A DNA stretch of 64,000 nucleotides from Megalonaias nervosa (taxonomy: Eukaryota; Mollusca; Bivalvia; Unionida; Unionidae). The DNA lies in assembly GCA_016617855.1 (NCBI GenBank), contig JAECUM010093658.1, positions 20,666 to 84,665 on the forward strand, written 5' to 3'. Within the stretch, counting starts at the first letter, position 1. Each line of letters opens with the position of its first letter. Shown piece by piece: positions 10,590 to 24,070 of the stretch. The position numbers were made by a program, and so were the translations under genes. The notes beneath the pieces were generated by a model, which was not told the DNA's origin, searched no databases, and was given only the letters and a program-made list of their open reading frames with translations.

Positions 10590-12035
10590 GTACAGTCATT
10601 TGCTGTTGAATTTTATATACTAGGGTATTAATAATTATATTATAATGACAATATGGAAAATCATTTCATAATGTGAAGAAAAAAATCTTGAGAAAACCTT
10701 AAGTATTAATGAGTGACAGCATTAATAATTAATACATACTTATTTGTAGGCTGAAATTTAGAAACACAAATGAAAATAAAAATTATGTAATCAAACATGC
10801 CTAAAGCAGCCACCTCATGAAAGTCAAATGAGGGCCTCTGATGACAGGTGACTGTTTATTAAAGGTTTATTTCCACTATTTTGATGACTGAGACCATGAA
10901 AGTGGATGTTTATGGCAGGTGATTACTTAATAAAGCTAACCTTTAAAGCATGTTTGACTGTGCTTGTGTCTCACAACAACTCTGAAAGTTCTATCCTACA
11001 ATTAGAAAAAGAAAATTTAATATTTCTAATGACTTTTAAGCTCAGGACACTGAGCTACTACTACCATGTATACTCATATTCAAGTCTATTCTGACTGCAG
11101 ACAACATAAGCCCTGATCTACCATCACATAATGCACAGGTAGATCAGGGTGGGTGCTGGGGTTTTTTTTACTGATTACTCCTTACAATCTGTATTGATGC
11201 AGATCTGCTAGTGTATTATGTGATGGCAGAAATGGGTCTATGCAGCTTGCACTTGGAGCTGAATTATATTCAAATATAAACAGTAAATTAAAAAAAACAA
11301 CAGAAAAATCATTAAAATAATCTCTTTTTTTCAAGCCTTTTAAATCAGCCAAGATTGAAATAGACAGAGATTATTGAAACCTGAATACATTTTCAACTTT
11401 TGCGGATGTTGTACTGTTAGATGCTGCTGTTGTCAGCTTAAGGACACACAGTACCAATTGTTAGGACAAATGGGAACCATCCTGGAAATGGGTGAACATA
11501 AAATAGAGTATATATAAGTTTGGCTGGCCAGGATTGGTTGATAATGAAAGTTATTTTATAGGAAAAAGAATCTTTTGAGAGCTTATCCTAGTTGTAACTT
11601 TAGAAAATAGAGACAATGTTTTCTTGATGGAATTTCAGTTCTTTAACAGTCTTGAGTTTGGAACACTCATTACTGAAATTAGCACCTGACTCTGGTGCAG
11701 AATTGAAAGCACATGTTTTAAACACATGTAAGTCCAGAAAATGCCTCGACTTGTACCCTCTTCTCTACACAGAAGCTGTTATCCAGGTTTCATCTGTGCT
11801 GATAAATATAGGTTTGATTATTAGCACTCAGAAATTTAAAGTTACTGAATTTTTAATATCATAGTGTTTGCATTAGTTAACTTTGGGAACTGAATTAGTA
11901 CCGTGAGTTCTAAAGATTGCTGTCAAGAACCTTTATCAAAACAGTCTTTCTGTAACATTATGCTTAGAGTTATGTCCATTCCTTTACCATTGTCTTGTCA
12001 GACACTAGTCTGTCTTAAATTCATTGCTGATATAC
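10590..12035. other. FTCD intron, no gene seen apart from a palindrome
   Basis: AT-rich intron. A 12-bp perfect palindrome at 11111-11149 is listed separately. Short open frames have no recognisable content. Confidence 0.6.
11111..11149. repeat. Hairpin, 12-bp perfect arms
   Basis: CCCTGATCTACC (11111-11122) and GGTAGATCAGGG (11138-11149) are perfect inverted repeats. The loop word CATCACATAATGCAC is itself mirrored at about 11213-11229 (GTATTATGTGATGGCAG). The whole 11111-11230 block may be a decayed MITE. Confidence 0.65.
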
Positions 12036-12120
12036 AGCTCATCCTCAGTACTAGAGAAATTTTTCCATCAGATCATATGACGAAAGTAATAATATCTGTT
12101 ATTTGTTAACTTCTAAGATA

Positions 12121-12705
12121 GTTTCCTGTAATACAGGAAATAGACAAGGAAGAAAACCATCGAGCATGTTATGTAATACAGGAAATAGGCAAGGAAGAAA
12201 AGCATTAAGCACATTTGTAATACGGGAAATAGACAAGGAAGAAAACTATTGAGCATGTTATGTAATACAGGAAATAGACAAGGAGGAAAACCATTGAGCA
12301 TATTATGTAATATGGGAAATATACAAGGAAGAAAAGCATTGAGCATGTTATGTAATACAGGTAATAGACAAGGAAGAAAAGAATTGAGCACATGATGTAA
12401 TGCAGGAAATAGACAAGGAAGAAAAGCATTGTGCATGGTATGTAATGCAGGAAATGGACAAGGAAGAAAATCATTGAGCATGTTATGTAATACAGTAAAT
12501 AGACAAGGAAGAAAAACATTGAGCACATGTAATACAGGAAATAGACATGCAAGAAAACTATTGAGCATGTTATGTAATGCAGGAAATGGACAAGTAAGAA
12601 AATCATTGAGCATGTTATGTAATACAGAAAAGTGGCAAGGAAGCAAAGCATTGAGCATATTATGTAATACAGGAAATAGACAAGGCAAGCTGATATATAG
12701 CTCAT
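12121..12705. repeat. 45-bp minisatellite, block 1
   Basis: The unit contains GGAAATAGACAAGGAAGAAAA followed by a CATTGAGCATGTTATGTAAT-type half. It is 45 bp long (15 codons) and repeated about 13 times. Because 45 is a multiple of 3 and the unit lacks stops in several frames, open frames up to 333 codons arise on both strands. They are periodic and have no upstream splice signals. Confidence 0.95.
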
Positions 12706-12784
12706 CCAAAATACTAGAGAAATTTTTCCATCAGACCATATGATGAAAGTAATAATATCTTATATTTGTTAACTTCTGAGATAG

Positions 12785-13240
12785 TTTCCTGTAATGCGGG
12801 AAATAGACAAGGAAGAAAACTATTGAGCATGTTATGTAATACAGGAAATAGGCAAGGAAGAAAAGCACTGAGCATGTTATGTAATTCAGGAAATAGACAA
12901 GGAAGAAAACCATAAAGCCTGTTATGTAATGCAGAAAACAGACAAGGAAGTGAACCATGGAGCATGTTATGTAATGCAGGAAAGTGACAAGGAGGAAAAC
13001 CATTGAGCATGTTATGTAATACAGGAAAGTGACAAGGAAAAAAACCATAAAGCATGTTATGTAATGCAGGAAATTGACAAGGAAGAAAAGCATTGAGCAC
13101 ATTATGTAATACAGGAAATAGACAAAGAAGAAAAGCATTGTGCATGGTATGTAATGCAGGAAATAGTCAAGGAAGAAAACCATTGAGCACATTATGTAAT
13201 GCAGGAAATAGACAAGAAAGAAATCCATTGAACATGTTAT
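12785..13240. repeat. 45-bp minisatellite, block 2 (duplicate of block 1 with its flank)
   Basis: Same unit as block 1, about 10 copies. The 75 bp preceding it (12699-12775, ending with TTGTTAACTTCTGAGATAG) nearly match 12036-12113 ahead of block 1, so the flank and array were duplicated together. Confidence 0.9.
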
Positions 13241-13548
13241 GTGTGTGTTTTGGATTTTTAAAATTTTTCACTCATATCGCTAGGATGTCTGCAGTGTGGC
13301 AGTTTATAGTGATGTCTAGCACTAGGGCATCATACCACAGACATGTAGCATGATGTCCCACTCATTCACATTATCCTGACACCAGACTGACCAGTCCTAA
13401 CACTAACCTCTTAAGGCTGAGCACCTTGTGAGGCAGCTGTTAGTACCATTTTTATAAGTCTTTCTTATGACTCAGCTGGGTTTTGAACTCACGACCTCTC
13501 GCATCTGAGGTAGATAATCTATCCACTAGGCCACCAGAGTGGTCAAGC
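13241..13548 (-). mobile_element. tRNA-derived SINE inserted in the 45-bp minisatellite
   Basis: On the minus strand the 5' head (around 13548 downward) shows an A-box-like GGTGGCCTAGTGG and a B-box-like tRNA segment. A body then contains the words GGCAGTTTATAGTG and ATGTCTGCAGTG in inverse orientation, with an AAAATCCAAA tail. It is the same family as the copy at 54722-55042. The minisatellite resumes on both sides, with a near-identical 10-bp flank CATGTTATGT / CATGATATGT as a probable target-site duplication. Confidence 0.9.
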
Positions 13549-13549
13549 A

Positions 13550-14460
13550 TGATATGTAATGAAGGAAATAGACAAGGAAGACAATCACTGAGCATGTTGT
13601 GCAATGCAGGAAATAGACAAGGAAGAAAATCATTGAGCATGTTAAGTAATGCAGGAAATAGACAAGAAAGAAAACCATTGAGAATGTTATGTAATACAGG
13701 TAATAGACAAGGAAGAAAAGCATTGAGCATGTTATGTAATGCAGGTAATAGACAAGGAAGAAAAGCATTGAGCATGTTATGTAATGCAGGTAATAGACAA
13801 GGAAGAAAAGCATTGAGCATGTTATGTAATGCAGGAAATAGACAAGGAAGAACCATTGAGCATGTTATGTAATGCAGGAAATAGACAAGGAAGAAAACTA
13901 TTGAACATGTTATGTAATGCAGGAAATGGACAAGGAAGAAAACTATTGAGCATGTTATGTAATGCAGGTAACAGACAAGGAAGAAAACCATTGAGCATGT
14001 TATGTAATACAGAAAAATTGACAGGAAGAAAACCATTGAGCATGTTATGTAATGCAGGAAATGGACAAGGAAGAAAATCATAGAGCATGTTATGTAATAC
14101 ATGAAATAGCCAAGGAAGAAACCATTGAGCAAAGGAAGAAAACTATTGAGAATGTTATGTAATACAGGAAATAGACAAGGAAGAAAATCATTGAGCACGT
14201 TATGTGATACAGGAAATGGACAAGGAATAAAACCATTAAGTAATGTTACAGGAAATAGACAAGGAAGAAAAGCATTGAACATGTTATGTAATGCAGGAAA
14301 TAGACAAGGAAGAACCATTGAGAATGTTATGTAATGCAGGTAATAGACAAAGAAGAAAACCATTGAGTATGTTATATAATAAAGGAAATATACATGGAAG
14401 AAAACCATTGAGCATGTTATGTAATGCAGGAAATAGACAAGGAAGAAAAGCATTGAGCTT
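13550..14460. repeat. 45-bp minisatellite, block 3
   Basis: About 20 further copies of the same 45-bp unit, continuing past the SINE insertion. It ends shortly before the last FTCD exon. Confidence 0.95.
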
Positions 14461-14793
14461 ATTATGATGATTATGTCATTTTCTTTTCTTTTTCGATCTA
14501 TAAATTCTTGTCAATGTAGTATTTTGTTTGAAGTTTCACTAGCATGATAATTTTAGTATTTAATTTATCAGAATCATTGCAATAGAGCTGCAAAAGGATC
14601 AGTGGATTAATAAAAAATTGGAGAAAGTTTTGATCCAGTGGGGTTTTGGGGTGAAAATCCAAACCCAGGAGGAGTTATGGAGTGAAAAGACTTTTGTTGG
14701 GGATGAAGCTAAACATAACAGAATAAATCTTTGTATCCATGCAGAATTCTTTTTTTATGTTGTAATTGAATATATATGGTTTAATTTTCTTAG

Positions 14794-14880
14794 GTTGCTA
14801 AAGAGATGGAAACTGCCATCAAGACTGCTCAGGATGGTTGTGCAGAGGTTCTCAAGGTATTGGAGGAAAGGACAGCCTAA
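14794..14880 (+). CDS. FTCD: FTCD last coding exon
   Basis: The acceptor is TTTTCTTAG (ends 14793). The exon reads VAKEMETAIKTAQDGCAEVL and then KVLEERTA, with stop TAA at 14878-14880. The heptad-like helix and the terminal VL-x-x-LE-x-R pattern match FTCD C-termini. The phase is consistent with the exon ending at 10589. The 3' UTR follows; a specific poly(A) site was not identified. Confidence 0.94.
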   Translation, partial: VAKEMETAIKTAQDGCAEVLKVLEERTA

Positions 14881-17800
14881 ATCTAGTCAGATTCTATACT
14901 GTACAAAACCCTACTTGTCCGCTGATTTTCTGCATTTGAGTTGGGATGACTGCTTCTTTGCTGTGTGCCAGAAAATATTGATATACAGTGAAACTTCGTT
15001 CATCCCAACACTTTGTCCCCACCTGCATCATTTAAATTTGTGATACACTTCTATTAATTAAAGAAGAAACCTGTTTTTTGAAATTGTCATAGACATCCAT
15101 ATATGCCTAGTGCAGATTAACAAGGTTTCACTGTATTGATGTTATACTAGATATTGCAAGATGCTATATTTTCTAAGATTCTATGTATTTGCATAAAAGA
15201 ACAAATTTTAATAATATATGAGAATAAGTTATCATATGGCTATTGTTTTTTCTATATATGTTTCAAAACTTGATAAGTGGCTGACAGACAGCGATAAAAC
15301 TGTTCTAATGTCGACTTTTCGATTTGTAACAGTTCCCGTGTTGAACCTGTTCTTTTACAAAGTTTCTAACTTATAACATTATTCATAAATGGGATGCCAT
15401 AACAAACCTGCTGTATTATATAGTTCTACTGCTAAAGGTTGTGAAATTAAAACAAATAATTTGAATGCATTTATATGTTAAGAGATTCTTGTACGAGTTT
15501 GTTGACAAAAAGCTAATTAATATTTTTGTAATCAGTTTTATACTACTTGTATGCAATATTTTCACTGTATCGTAATTGACACTCATTGGATAAACTTTCA
15601 ATATTCTAAATTAATTATACAAAGTAAAATGTCAATATTGCAGTATAATTAAATCTATAGATGATTGTACTGGGACATAAAAGTGTCAGTACTGCAGGCT
15701 ATTTGAATCTGTTTAGGGTTGGAACTGGGACAAAAAATGTGTTGGTACTGCAGGCTGATTGAATCTATTGAGGGTTGGCACAGGAACAAAAATAAATCCC
15801 ATTCAGGTGGACCTATTATTTGCCTTTATAATGTAACTCTAGGATATGTGTACTCCTGTACCAACCACCTGCACAGTTTTGTTCTCATCCTTGTTTCTTC
15901 AAATATGCTTACTCTATGTGTATTCAATTACATCTTAGACTTGCTTTGATTGCATACATACAAGTCATAAGCGTAATGGCATAATTCAGTTGTTTTTCTT
16001 ACCATATTAAAAACAGTTGGAAAACAACTGACCCAAGAAAACCAACACATGATGAACAGTGACAAGAAAAGTAAAGATAAACAGATAAGATTTGTCATGC
16101 CTGTGGGGAGCAAAAATATCTTGTTTCATATTACTCCTAATAATAAACCCATATATTAAAACAGTGGTGGATGAATAATTAATTTTTACCAGTGGCTGCT
16201 TAATTTTGGGATCCAGCATACAGTGTCATAAATCCTTCACCTTTATCAGAATGTACATTGAACCAATTCTTTTTAGAATACCAACCTTAAGTCAAGATAT
16301 CTAGCATGGTCAATGTTATTCAAAGTTTTCATATATGTACTGTCACAGAAAACTCAGTGATAACTTTACTTTGACGCAAATTTGTAGAAGATCACATTTT
16401 TTACATTTGAGCCTGCATACAGTTTTTACTCAGTTTCATTTTTACAGGACCTGATAGTGAGATTGAATTGAAAGGGATGATACTTCTTTATTGATTAACC
16501 CTTTACTGCACATCAGTCATGGGGTAACTGCCTGATTTGCACAGGATTTTTCCATTTATTCAATAATTTTCAATCCCGTTTGAGTTTACTTGTGCAATAA
16601 GCATTTTCATTATCATGGTAAATTGTTGCGGATACTGGATGGGTATCGTGTATACTTTGTTTCAGCATGCAGTGGAGGAAATGATTGGTTACCATGGCAA
16701 CCAGATCCAGCCTAGAATGTGTAAAAATCATGACAAAATTTAAAATATTTACATATTCATTTATATATGTATTAATTTTTTTTATTTTGCTAAATCAGTC
16801 ATGCTATGAATTTTTTCAATTTATGATTGAGAAAAGCTAGATTATTAATTATTTTGTACAAGTGCCACCAAATATAAGCACAACAGGTGTTTTGTTTTAA
16901 GTGAAGTATTAAAGTCAATAAAATTTCAGCTGTATGTTCTGTGCTTATATTTTTCTTCAATGTACTTAACATGATCAAATTTCAAATATAAAAATGTATT
17001 TTGGTCTAACATTGAATGTGTTAAAATTGATACCAAACAGCTTGGTTACTATGGTAACAATTAAAAATAAAGCAATAATGTTAAGATATTAAAGCTGAGT
17101 TTATATCATATCTCCCAAATATGAATGCCGGTGTTCAAGTTCAAAGAAATCTGAAGAATGACAAACAATTAATAAAACTATGTAAATAAAAATAGTATAA
17201 TCAGTGTTACGCATATTTGTTTACATATAAATATGCACATATTTTGATACTGAATTATTTTGATCAAGACACAAGGAAATATACCACTATGATGAGCCAA
17301 GCTCTTGTATAATAAGATCAGAATTTTACCTTGAAAAACCAAAGACATCAGCTTTAAATGTGTTACAATATTTTACTGTTGTTGTAAACTTTATATAAGT
17401 GGGAGTTACTTTATATAATCATTGATTTATTGTTTTGTATCATGGAAGCATGCAGATTGTATAATTAATGCTTTAATTGTAAATACAAATGAAAAATTTA
17501 AATTTATTGAACAATTCTCTAAATCATTAATACTAATGACTAATATTGCACATAAGCGTATAAATTGGCAGATATAAGGTAATGTCAATTAAAAACTCAA
17601 AATAAAGATATGCTTGGGGCATAAACTAACAACAATACAGTACTTTCTGGCAACAGTTTGAACTGTGAATTATTAATAATATTCTAGCAGGTGCAAAGAA
17701 TATCATAGGAAATCTGTTGATGTTTGTTTGGAAGCACGTGGTTTTAATTATGTGTCTGAGAACAAAATCAGAAAATATTATGCACAAGAATCTCCTTAAA

Positions 17801-18154
17801 AGCAGGCTTATTTTAAAATTGAACACTCAAGTCATATGAAAATAAAATTATATGGAAATTAAATTTTTGAAGTGTGTGGAAGAAAGGCTCCTACAAAAGT
17901 GGTACATTTTTGGGCGAAGGAGCAATTTTGCAAAACATAACAAAAATGGGATACTGGTATAATCATTTTTCAACCAAAGAATACACTTTTGGTCACATTA
18001 TATAGGATGTCCCTTTAAAAATAAAGAACAAACAAGTTTGCACTCATAAAAGTATTTTGTATTTAATTTAAAAGATAATAATATATCTGATTAATAGAAC
18101 ATAGCACAATTCTAAGTAGGTTTTTAGTGATCTGAACAATGGTGGAGCTCTGAT
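14881..18154. other. FTCD 3' flank, no gene seen
   Basis: AT-rich sequence probably including the FTCD 3' UTR. Three diverged copies of a roughly 65-bp repeat (GTACTGCAGGCTRWTTGAATC) lie at about 15630-15790. AATAAA-like words near 16917 and 17066 are too common here to place a poly(A) site. No gene was recognised. Confidence 0.6.
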
Positions 18155-18390
18155 AGAAAGGACAGAGGAGAGGGCTTTAAAGACAAATGATTTAGAAAGG
18201 ACAGAGGAGAGGGCTTTAAAGGCAAATGATTTAGAAAGGACAGAGGAGAGGGCTTTAAAGGCAAATGATTTAGAAAGGACAGAGGAGAGGGCTTTAAAGG
18301 CAAATGATTTAGAAAGGACAGAGGAGAGGGCTTTAAAGGCAAATGATTTAGAAAGGACAGAGGAGAGGGCTTTAAAGGCAAATGATTTAG
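18155..18390. repeat. Minisatellite, 39 bp unit, 6 copies
   Basis: The unit begins GAAAGGACAGAGGAGAGGGC and ends in AAATGATTTA. Six almost identical copies are in direct tandem. The open frame this creates on the minus strand (NHLPLKPSPLSFL repeated) is an artefact of a unit divisible by three. Confidence 0.95.
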
Positions 18391-21300
18391 GAACATCCCT
18401 TTCTTTATATTTTTTGGAGTACTGAGTGCAAAAGATGTCAAGTGTTGACGGATTATTTAAAAATATGAACTGCTGTATACAGAATATAATTTAGAAAATG
18501 TCTTCAACAACCATGAAATGGTCCCAAAGGTCAATGTCTGCATCACATTATTCAAAAGTAATGAAAGGAACAAAGATGGTATTTTCATCTTTCAATTCAC
18601 AGTGTTATTTTATCAGTTAAGAAGAAACTTAAGACATGTAGCATATTAGATGTTCTGCTTTTTGAGGAATCATTAAATATTTTATTTTGAGAAAATAATA
18701 AAGTGGGTGAATATGATCTCTACTGAAACAATGAATAAACATTAATTAATTTTCAATCAAGATGAACATTAAAAGGGAGAACATCTTAACTAGCCAATGG
18801 TAGGGGGAATGTCTATTTCTGAAATCATAACAGCCATAAAATATGTGGAGCTTAATTGTCTAATCTAATAGCCATATGAAATGCATTCAGTTTGTAATTG
18901 TATATTCATTTTTGTTAACTTGTGACATCATTGAAAAAATGATAAGGATATATTTGGATGTCTTTAAATATATGTTTAATTAAATCTAAAATATTGTTTT
19001 ATTTTGCAGTCAGCAGGCTTCATATGTAAAAATTATTGGAAATTCTGTGAAATAAAGCTTGAATAAGTAGAACATTTTTGTGATACATGTATCTTGAAAT
19101 AATTGCCAGCAGTAAGTTTATAAAATGAAGCCAATTAAAGAGTATAAGTTATTGCATTTGCCTCGACTTATTTAAATGGTTACCTTTTCGTATATTCCCT
19201 TTAGCATCTGTGACAAATAGAAAATCATTACTGTTTAGATTTACTGACCAAATTATGTTATTAGAAAGTAAATATTTTTTAAATATAAAAAAAATCCACA
19301 TTTTTGAAAAATTGGTGATTCTTGATAATATATTTTTGCTAAAATGTTGGATATTATGTTAAGAAATGAAAACACAGCAGTAATTTATTTTTAGCATATA
19401 GGCTTATTCCAAAATTTGAAGTTTGCTCCAATATTCCTCTCTTTTAGTGAAACCTTGATAACAGTCAACTGGTCTAGTTCAGAAAATGGCATATTCCTGT
19501 GTGTATTATCAGAAATCTTTCAACTGTACTGTTCAAAATTTCAAATAACTTCATGTCACAACTTTGAGATGCAGAGCACATGTTTACAAATGGTGGATAC
19601 ACATTTACATACAGAGGATGAGTAGTAGATTTAATCCAGCAAATAAACTAAGGATTTGCTTCATATTTATTTTCTAGATTCATTCCCTCAGCCATATATG
19701 TGATAGTTATGCATACAAAGACTTAAATTTGGTAATACTGGATATCTTAATGTCTTGAAAGGCATCTGAAGCATCATCATGCAGTATGGGGTTAAAGAAA
19801 TCATGTGACACTGTCGTAATCAAAAGAATAAAAAATATATGGCAGATTAAATGTAAATTTTGCAGAGATGGTTTCTTCAGATTGTAGGGAAGATTTGCCA
19901 CAGGCAGTTGTTTTATAATATTGACAAAAAATGTCAATGTAGTTTCATAATACAGGTGACTGTGGATTTTGTTTATTCATAATTTGATTTAAGTCCCTAA
20001 TTGTCATTTTATATTTTTAAGCTATTTTAATCTACTAATTTTAATAACATTCCTTTTAAGTTTTGAAAGTTTAAGATATGGATAGTGTCTTATTATATGG
20101 CAGATTTTAAAATTTAAATTAGGTGTCATTTGTCAAGAATGTGTTCAGTCACTTGTAATCTTCTGGATTGATTTTAGCACTAACACACACCATTCTTCTA
20201 TTTCTAATAGAACGAGTTTTTTTATGAAAAGGAAGCATTTTTGTTTATTCTCATCTGAAAGAATTGGAATAAATCCAGACAAGGTCATAGTAACCTTTGA
20301 AAGTGTTTTGATCTCCATGAGAATGCTAAAGCTTCTTTAATAATGAACAGAATCAAAATAAAACTTGTGGAGAAATTTAAGCGTCTTGTCCATTAACAGT
20401 TTTCATGCGATGGAAATATTCCGTGTTATGTGTTCAATATTTATTCAGTGAGTAACAATAGCTAACTTTATATTTGATATATTGTTTTTGTATGATACAT
20501 GTGTTTCTTTAATTCACTGGAGTTTATCAGTATTTATTTATGAATGGGTCATTTGCATATATTCATACAATGCACAATATTGAAATTGTTCTGTAGAGAA
20601 AATGATGTTCATCAGAGACCTTGGAAATATCAGGGAATATAATATTAATAGGGAACATAATTGATTCCATACAAGTGACTTTTTTTGGTATTAATATACA
20701 GATAGTTAAATTATGTCTTTGGATGATAAATTACCAGGCCCCAAAACAAATTTTCTTTGGGTTTCTTTCAATATATAAAAGGTAGCATGAAGAAAACATA
20801 AACAAAATAAACACATGTATTGGTTTTTCGTTCACATAAACTGGTTTATACATTCTTCTTTCTTTCACTTCTGCCTGTAAAATATATTTTTATTGTGTTT
20901 GTTCATACATACTTTTTTAATTATCTTGGAAAGTAAACATGTGGCTACTTGTTTCAATACATATATATTTTGAAAAACATATTCCTTTCAGACTAGATTC
21001 TTTATTAATTTTGTATACACTTGTTAATTCAATCCTTTGATGAGCCAAACCTTGATGGTGGCCATCCTAGCTCTTAATGAAAATAAAGTTTCAAATTATT
21101 TTATAATCCCACCAAGATGCAAATGTGAATTCCCAATGTATTTGCAAGTGTGTCTACATATTGTGGGTTTGCTAATGATTCCTTTACATTTACCAACAAT
21201 TTCACAGAACAAAAGATCATATGCTATATATTATGTATAATAATGTACCAAAAGATCACATGCTGAATAATTAATCAGTAATAAAGCTTATAATGGTTGC

Positions 21301-23084
21301 TTCATCAAACCTATAGTCACTGGTTTAATACAGAAGTTGAGGCACAGAATGCTTCTAAACCTGTAATTGTATTGAAATTAAAAATAACCAAGTCTTTAGA
21401 AAACTCTTAACACATTCAGAAGTTTCTTTTAAGAAGAGGAATGAACAAACTAACTTACCTGCTTAAGTATCAATTATGGTTGAATACCTGCAATTTGTTA
21501 AACACAGAATGCTTCTAGATATAATCCAAAATGACACATTTGAAATTAAACAGCTGGTCTTGGTAAGTACATTAGTTTGTTCATTGTAATTATCAGACAT
21601 GTTAGTTTTGGATAAATATATGAGTTCAAGACTTTTGTGTAAATTTGGTCTGGTAATATAATTAACATCATGACAGTCACAAACATTTTGGTTGGTAATA
21701 TAAATAGCACCATGACAGACACAAGAAAATTTGGCCCGGTAATATAAAAGGAACAATGACTAACAAGTGTGTATTCTAATATAATAATATTCAGTTCTCT
21801 TACATATGTATCATATGACATACATGAAATGTGTACATCATGTTATTTAATGCTGTATTGTATATGGAGCGATGAGAATGATACTAACAAACCATATTAC
21901 ATACAATGTGTAATTTCATAGTTTGTGCACCAAGTATGTTTCATCCATCAGTTTTATGCAAGTCAGCATTTCACTACTTGAACTACATGATAGGACTTGA
22001 AAACCAAACAAACAAACAAGATATTTTTGGCATCATTTTCAAAGCAAAGACTGAAAATACAAAAATATGTATGCAATAAAAGTAAACTTATACATTGGTT
22101 TATAATTGTATATAAAGCTTTGTCATTTTTTTTTTTAACTGAAGGATCTTTTGAAACTCAGTATGGATTGAAAAGTATAGCTGTAACAAAATTTCAATTG
22201 GCACAAAATCTCATTTGGAAAAATCTCAATTGACAATCAAATCCAAGTATATGTGCATGGGCCCTTGTTTTCATTTTCTACAAAATTATTTTGCAAAACA
22301 ATTTTTACCAACTTTGATACTGAGATTAAATATATAAGTATTATTATTATTTCAGAAGATTAAAATATGGCAATATTTTTGTATTTTGTGTAGTTATTCT
22401 GAAAATAAATTAAGTTAAATGAACATTAATGCATTATATATTGGATAACATAAAATGATCAGATGAGACAAATTTGCCATTTTTATATATTTTGTCTTTT
22501 AAGAGGTGATGGTTTAATATTTTAAGATACTGATGTTTTGTTATTAAACTCGTTATAGCGTTATTGTGTTTACTAAGTTTTAATGGTACATTTAGTGCAA
22601 GACACCATCAAGCAAGAACTAAGTTTTTAAATTATTAGTTTATTTTTATGGTTACAGGTACATTTTTTAATTTGATGTTTAAAATAAATTATGGGAAAAT
22701 TAAATTTGATATTTCTTTCTAGGTCTTTTAACATATTTTGTTAGGACAGTATTTGGTCAAAGTTTGGTGAATAATAAGGTTGGTTTTTCTGATTCAGTGA
22801 CATTTACATTTCAGCTTTACTAATCTGTATAAATTTTGTCTTCAGATGATGTAATGGGCTTATATAATTGCTCCAGACCACAGTTCACCATCATTTGAGT
22901 CAGCTGTACATAACTATTGTGCGAGATCAGTTGATTCCATGGAATATTAAATTTTTCTAGTGTCCCATATTGTCTTGAAAAATCTTACAGTGTGCAGCTC
23001 AATTGGCTGTAAGACCGTGTGAGTTTGTAGTGTGTTTCATCTATTGAAAATTACTGTTTTCATCTTCTGCAAAAATTCCCGGTC
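18391..23084. other. Intergenic, no gene seen
   Basis: Roughly 70% AT sequence. Only short scattered open frames occur, without recognisable domains or splice context. Confidence 0.6.
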
Positions 23085-23360
23085 TAATTTCAATCAAACA
23101 TGGTAGGTAGCATCTTGGCAAAAAGGACATTTAGGTTTGTACAGATGATACCAATCCACAAACAAATATATTATTTCTAAAAATAGAAAAACCATCAAAT
23201 TACTTCTCAAAAACTGCTAAACAGAGTTTGCCTGAATTTTATTAAATGCATCCTGGCAATAAGGCCTTTCTAGTTTATACGAATGATGCTGATCTGCCTA
23301 ATTTTATTGAAAGCATCCTGGCAATAAGGCCTTTTGGGTATATAAATGAAGCAGATCTGC
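23085..23360. repeat. Diverged tandem repeat, about 75-120 bp, 3 copies
   Basis: The words GCATCCTGGCAATAAGGCCT and GATGCTGATCTGCC recur with AT-rich linkers. Copies are diverged, and the region is non-coding. Confidence 0.5.
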
Positions 23361-23595
23361 CATGAAATACTGCCACTGTGAAAAATGTCACAAAATGTCA
23401 AACATTTCAGATGACTTAGCGGAAACCACAGAACCTAACTGACAAAATTTGACAAATAGTATCTTTGCTTAAGGAATGCATTTATTTCATTGAGTGATAA
23501 GGTTAATGAGAGTGATGTGTGTTACATGTATATTAAGCAATGTTTTACATGGAGTTGGTTGAAACTATACTTAAAGTCAAATGTCTGTAGTTATA

Positions 23596-24070
23596 TAATA
23601 CCATCCATATGTACATTTTCTGCATGTAGCAGTCTGGACAGACTAATTCCATCCATATGTACATTTTCTACATGTAACAGTTTGGACAGACTCAAACCAT
23701 CCATATGTACATTTTCTACATTTATCAGTCTGGACAGATTGTAATACCATCTTTGTGTACATTTCTTGCATGTAGCAGTCTGGACAGACTATAATATCAT
23801 CCATATGTGCATTTTCTACATGTAGCAGTCTGGACAGAATAATACCATCCATACATTTTCTACATGTAACAGTATGGACACACTGTAATACTACAATCCA
23901 TGTGTACATTTTCTACATGTAGCAGTCTGGACTGACTAATACCATCATATGTACATTTAAAAATGTAGCAGTATGGACTCTGTTTACTATCTGTGTGTAC
24001 ATTTAAAAAATGTAGCAGTCTGGACAGACTGTAATACCATCAGTATGTGCATTTCTTACATATAGAAGTA
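23596..24070. repeat. Minisatellite, about 48-55 bp unit, 9 copies
   Basis: The unit contains ATACCATCCATATGTACATT followed by TTCTACATGTAGCAGTCTGG. Copy length and sequence vary towards the right end. Confidence 0.9.

Noticed and set aside
12113..14453. Open frames of 95-333 codons on both strands (LVYFLHYITCSM-type and CNAGNRQGRKPLSML-type repeats)
   Set aside because: They come from a 45-bp non-coding minisatellite with no stops in several frames. Period, both-strand openness and absence of splice context all speak against genes.
18124..18441. 105-codon minus-strand frame with NHLPLKPSPLSFL repeats
   Set aside because: Artefact of the 39-bp minisatellite.
23643..23909. 88-codon cysteine-rich minus-strand frame
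   Set aside because: Translation of the tandem array at 23596-24070. Periodic cysteines reflect the repeat, not a zinc finger.
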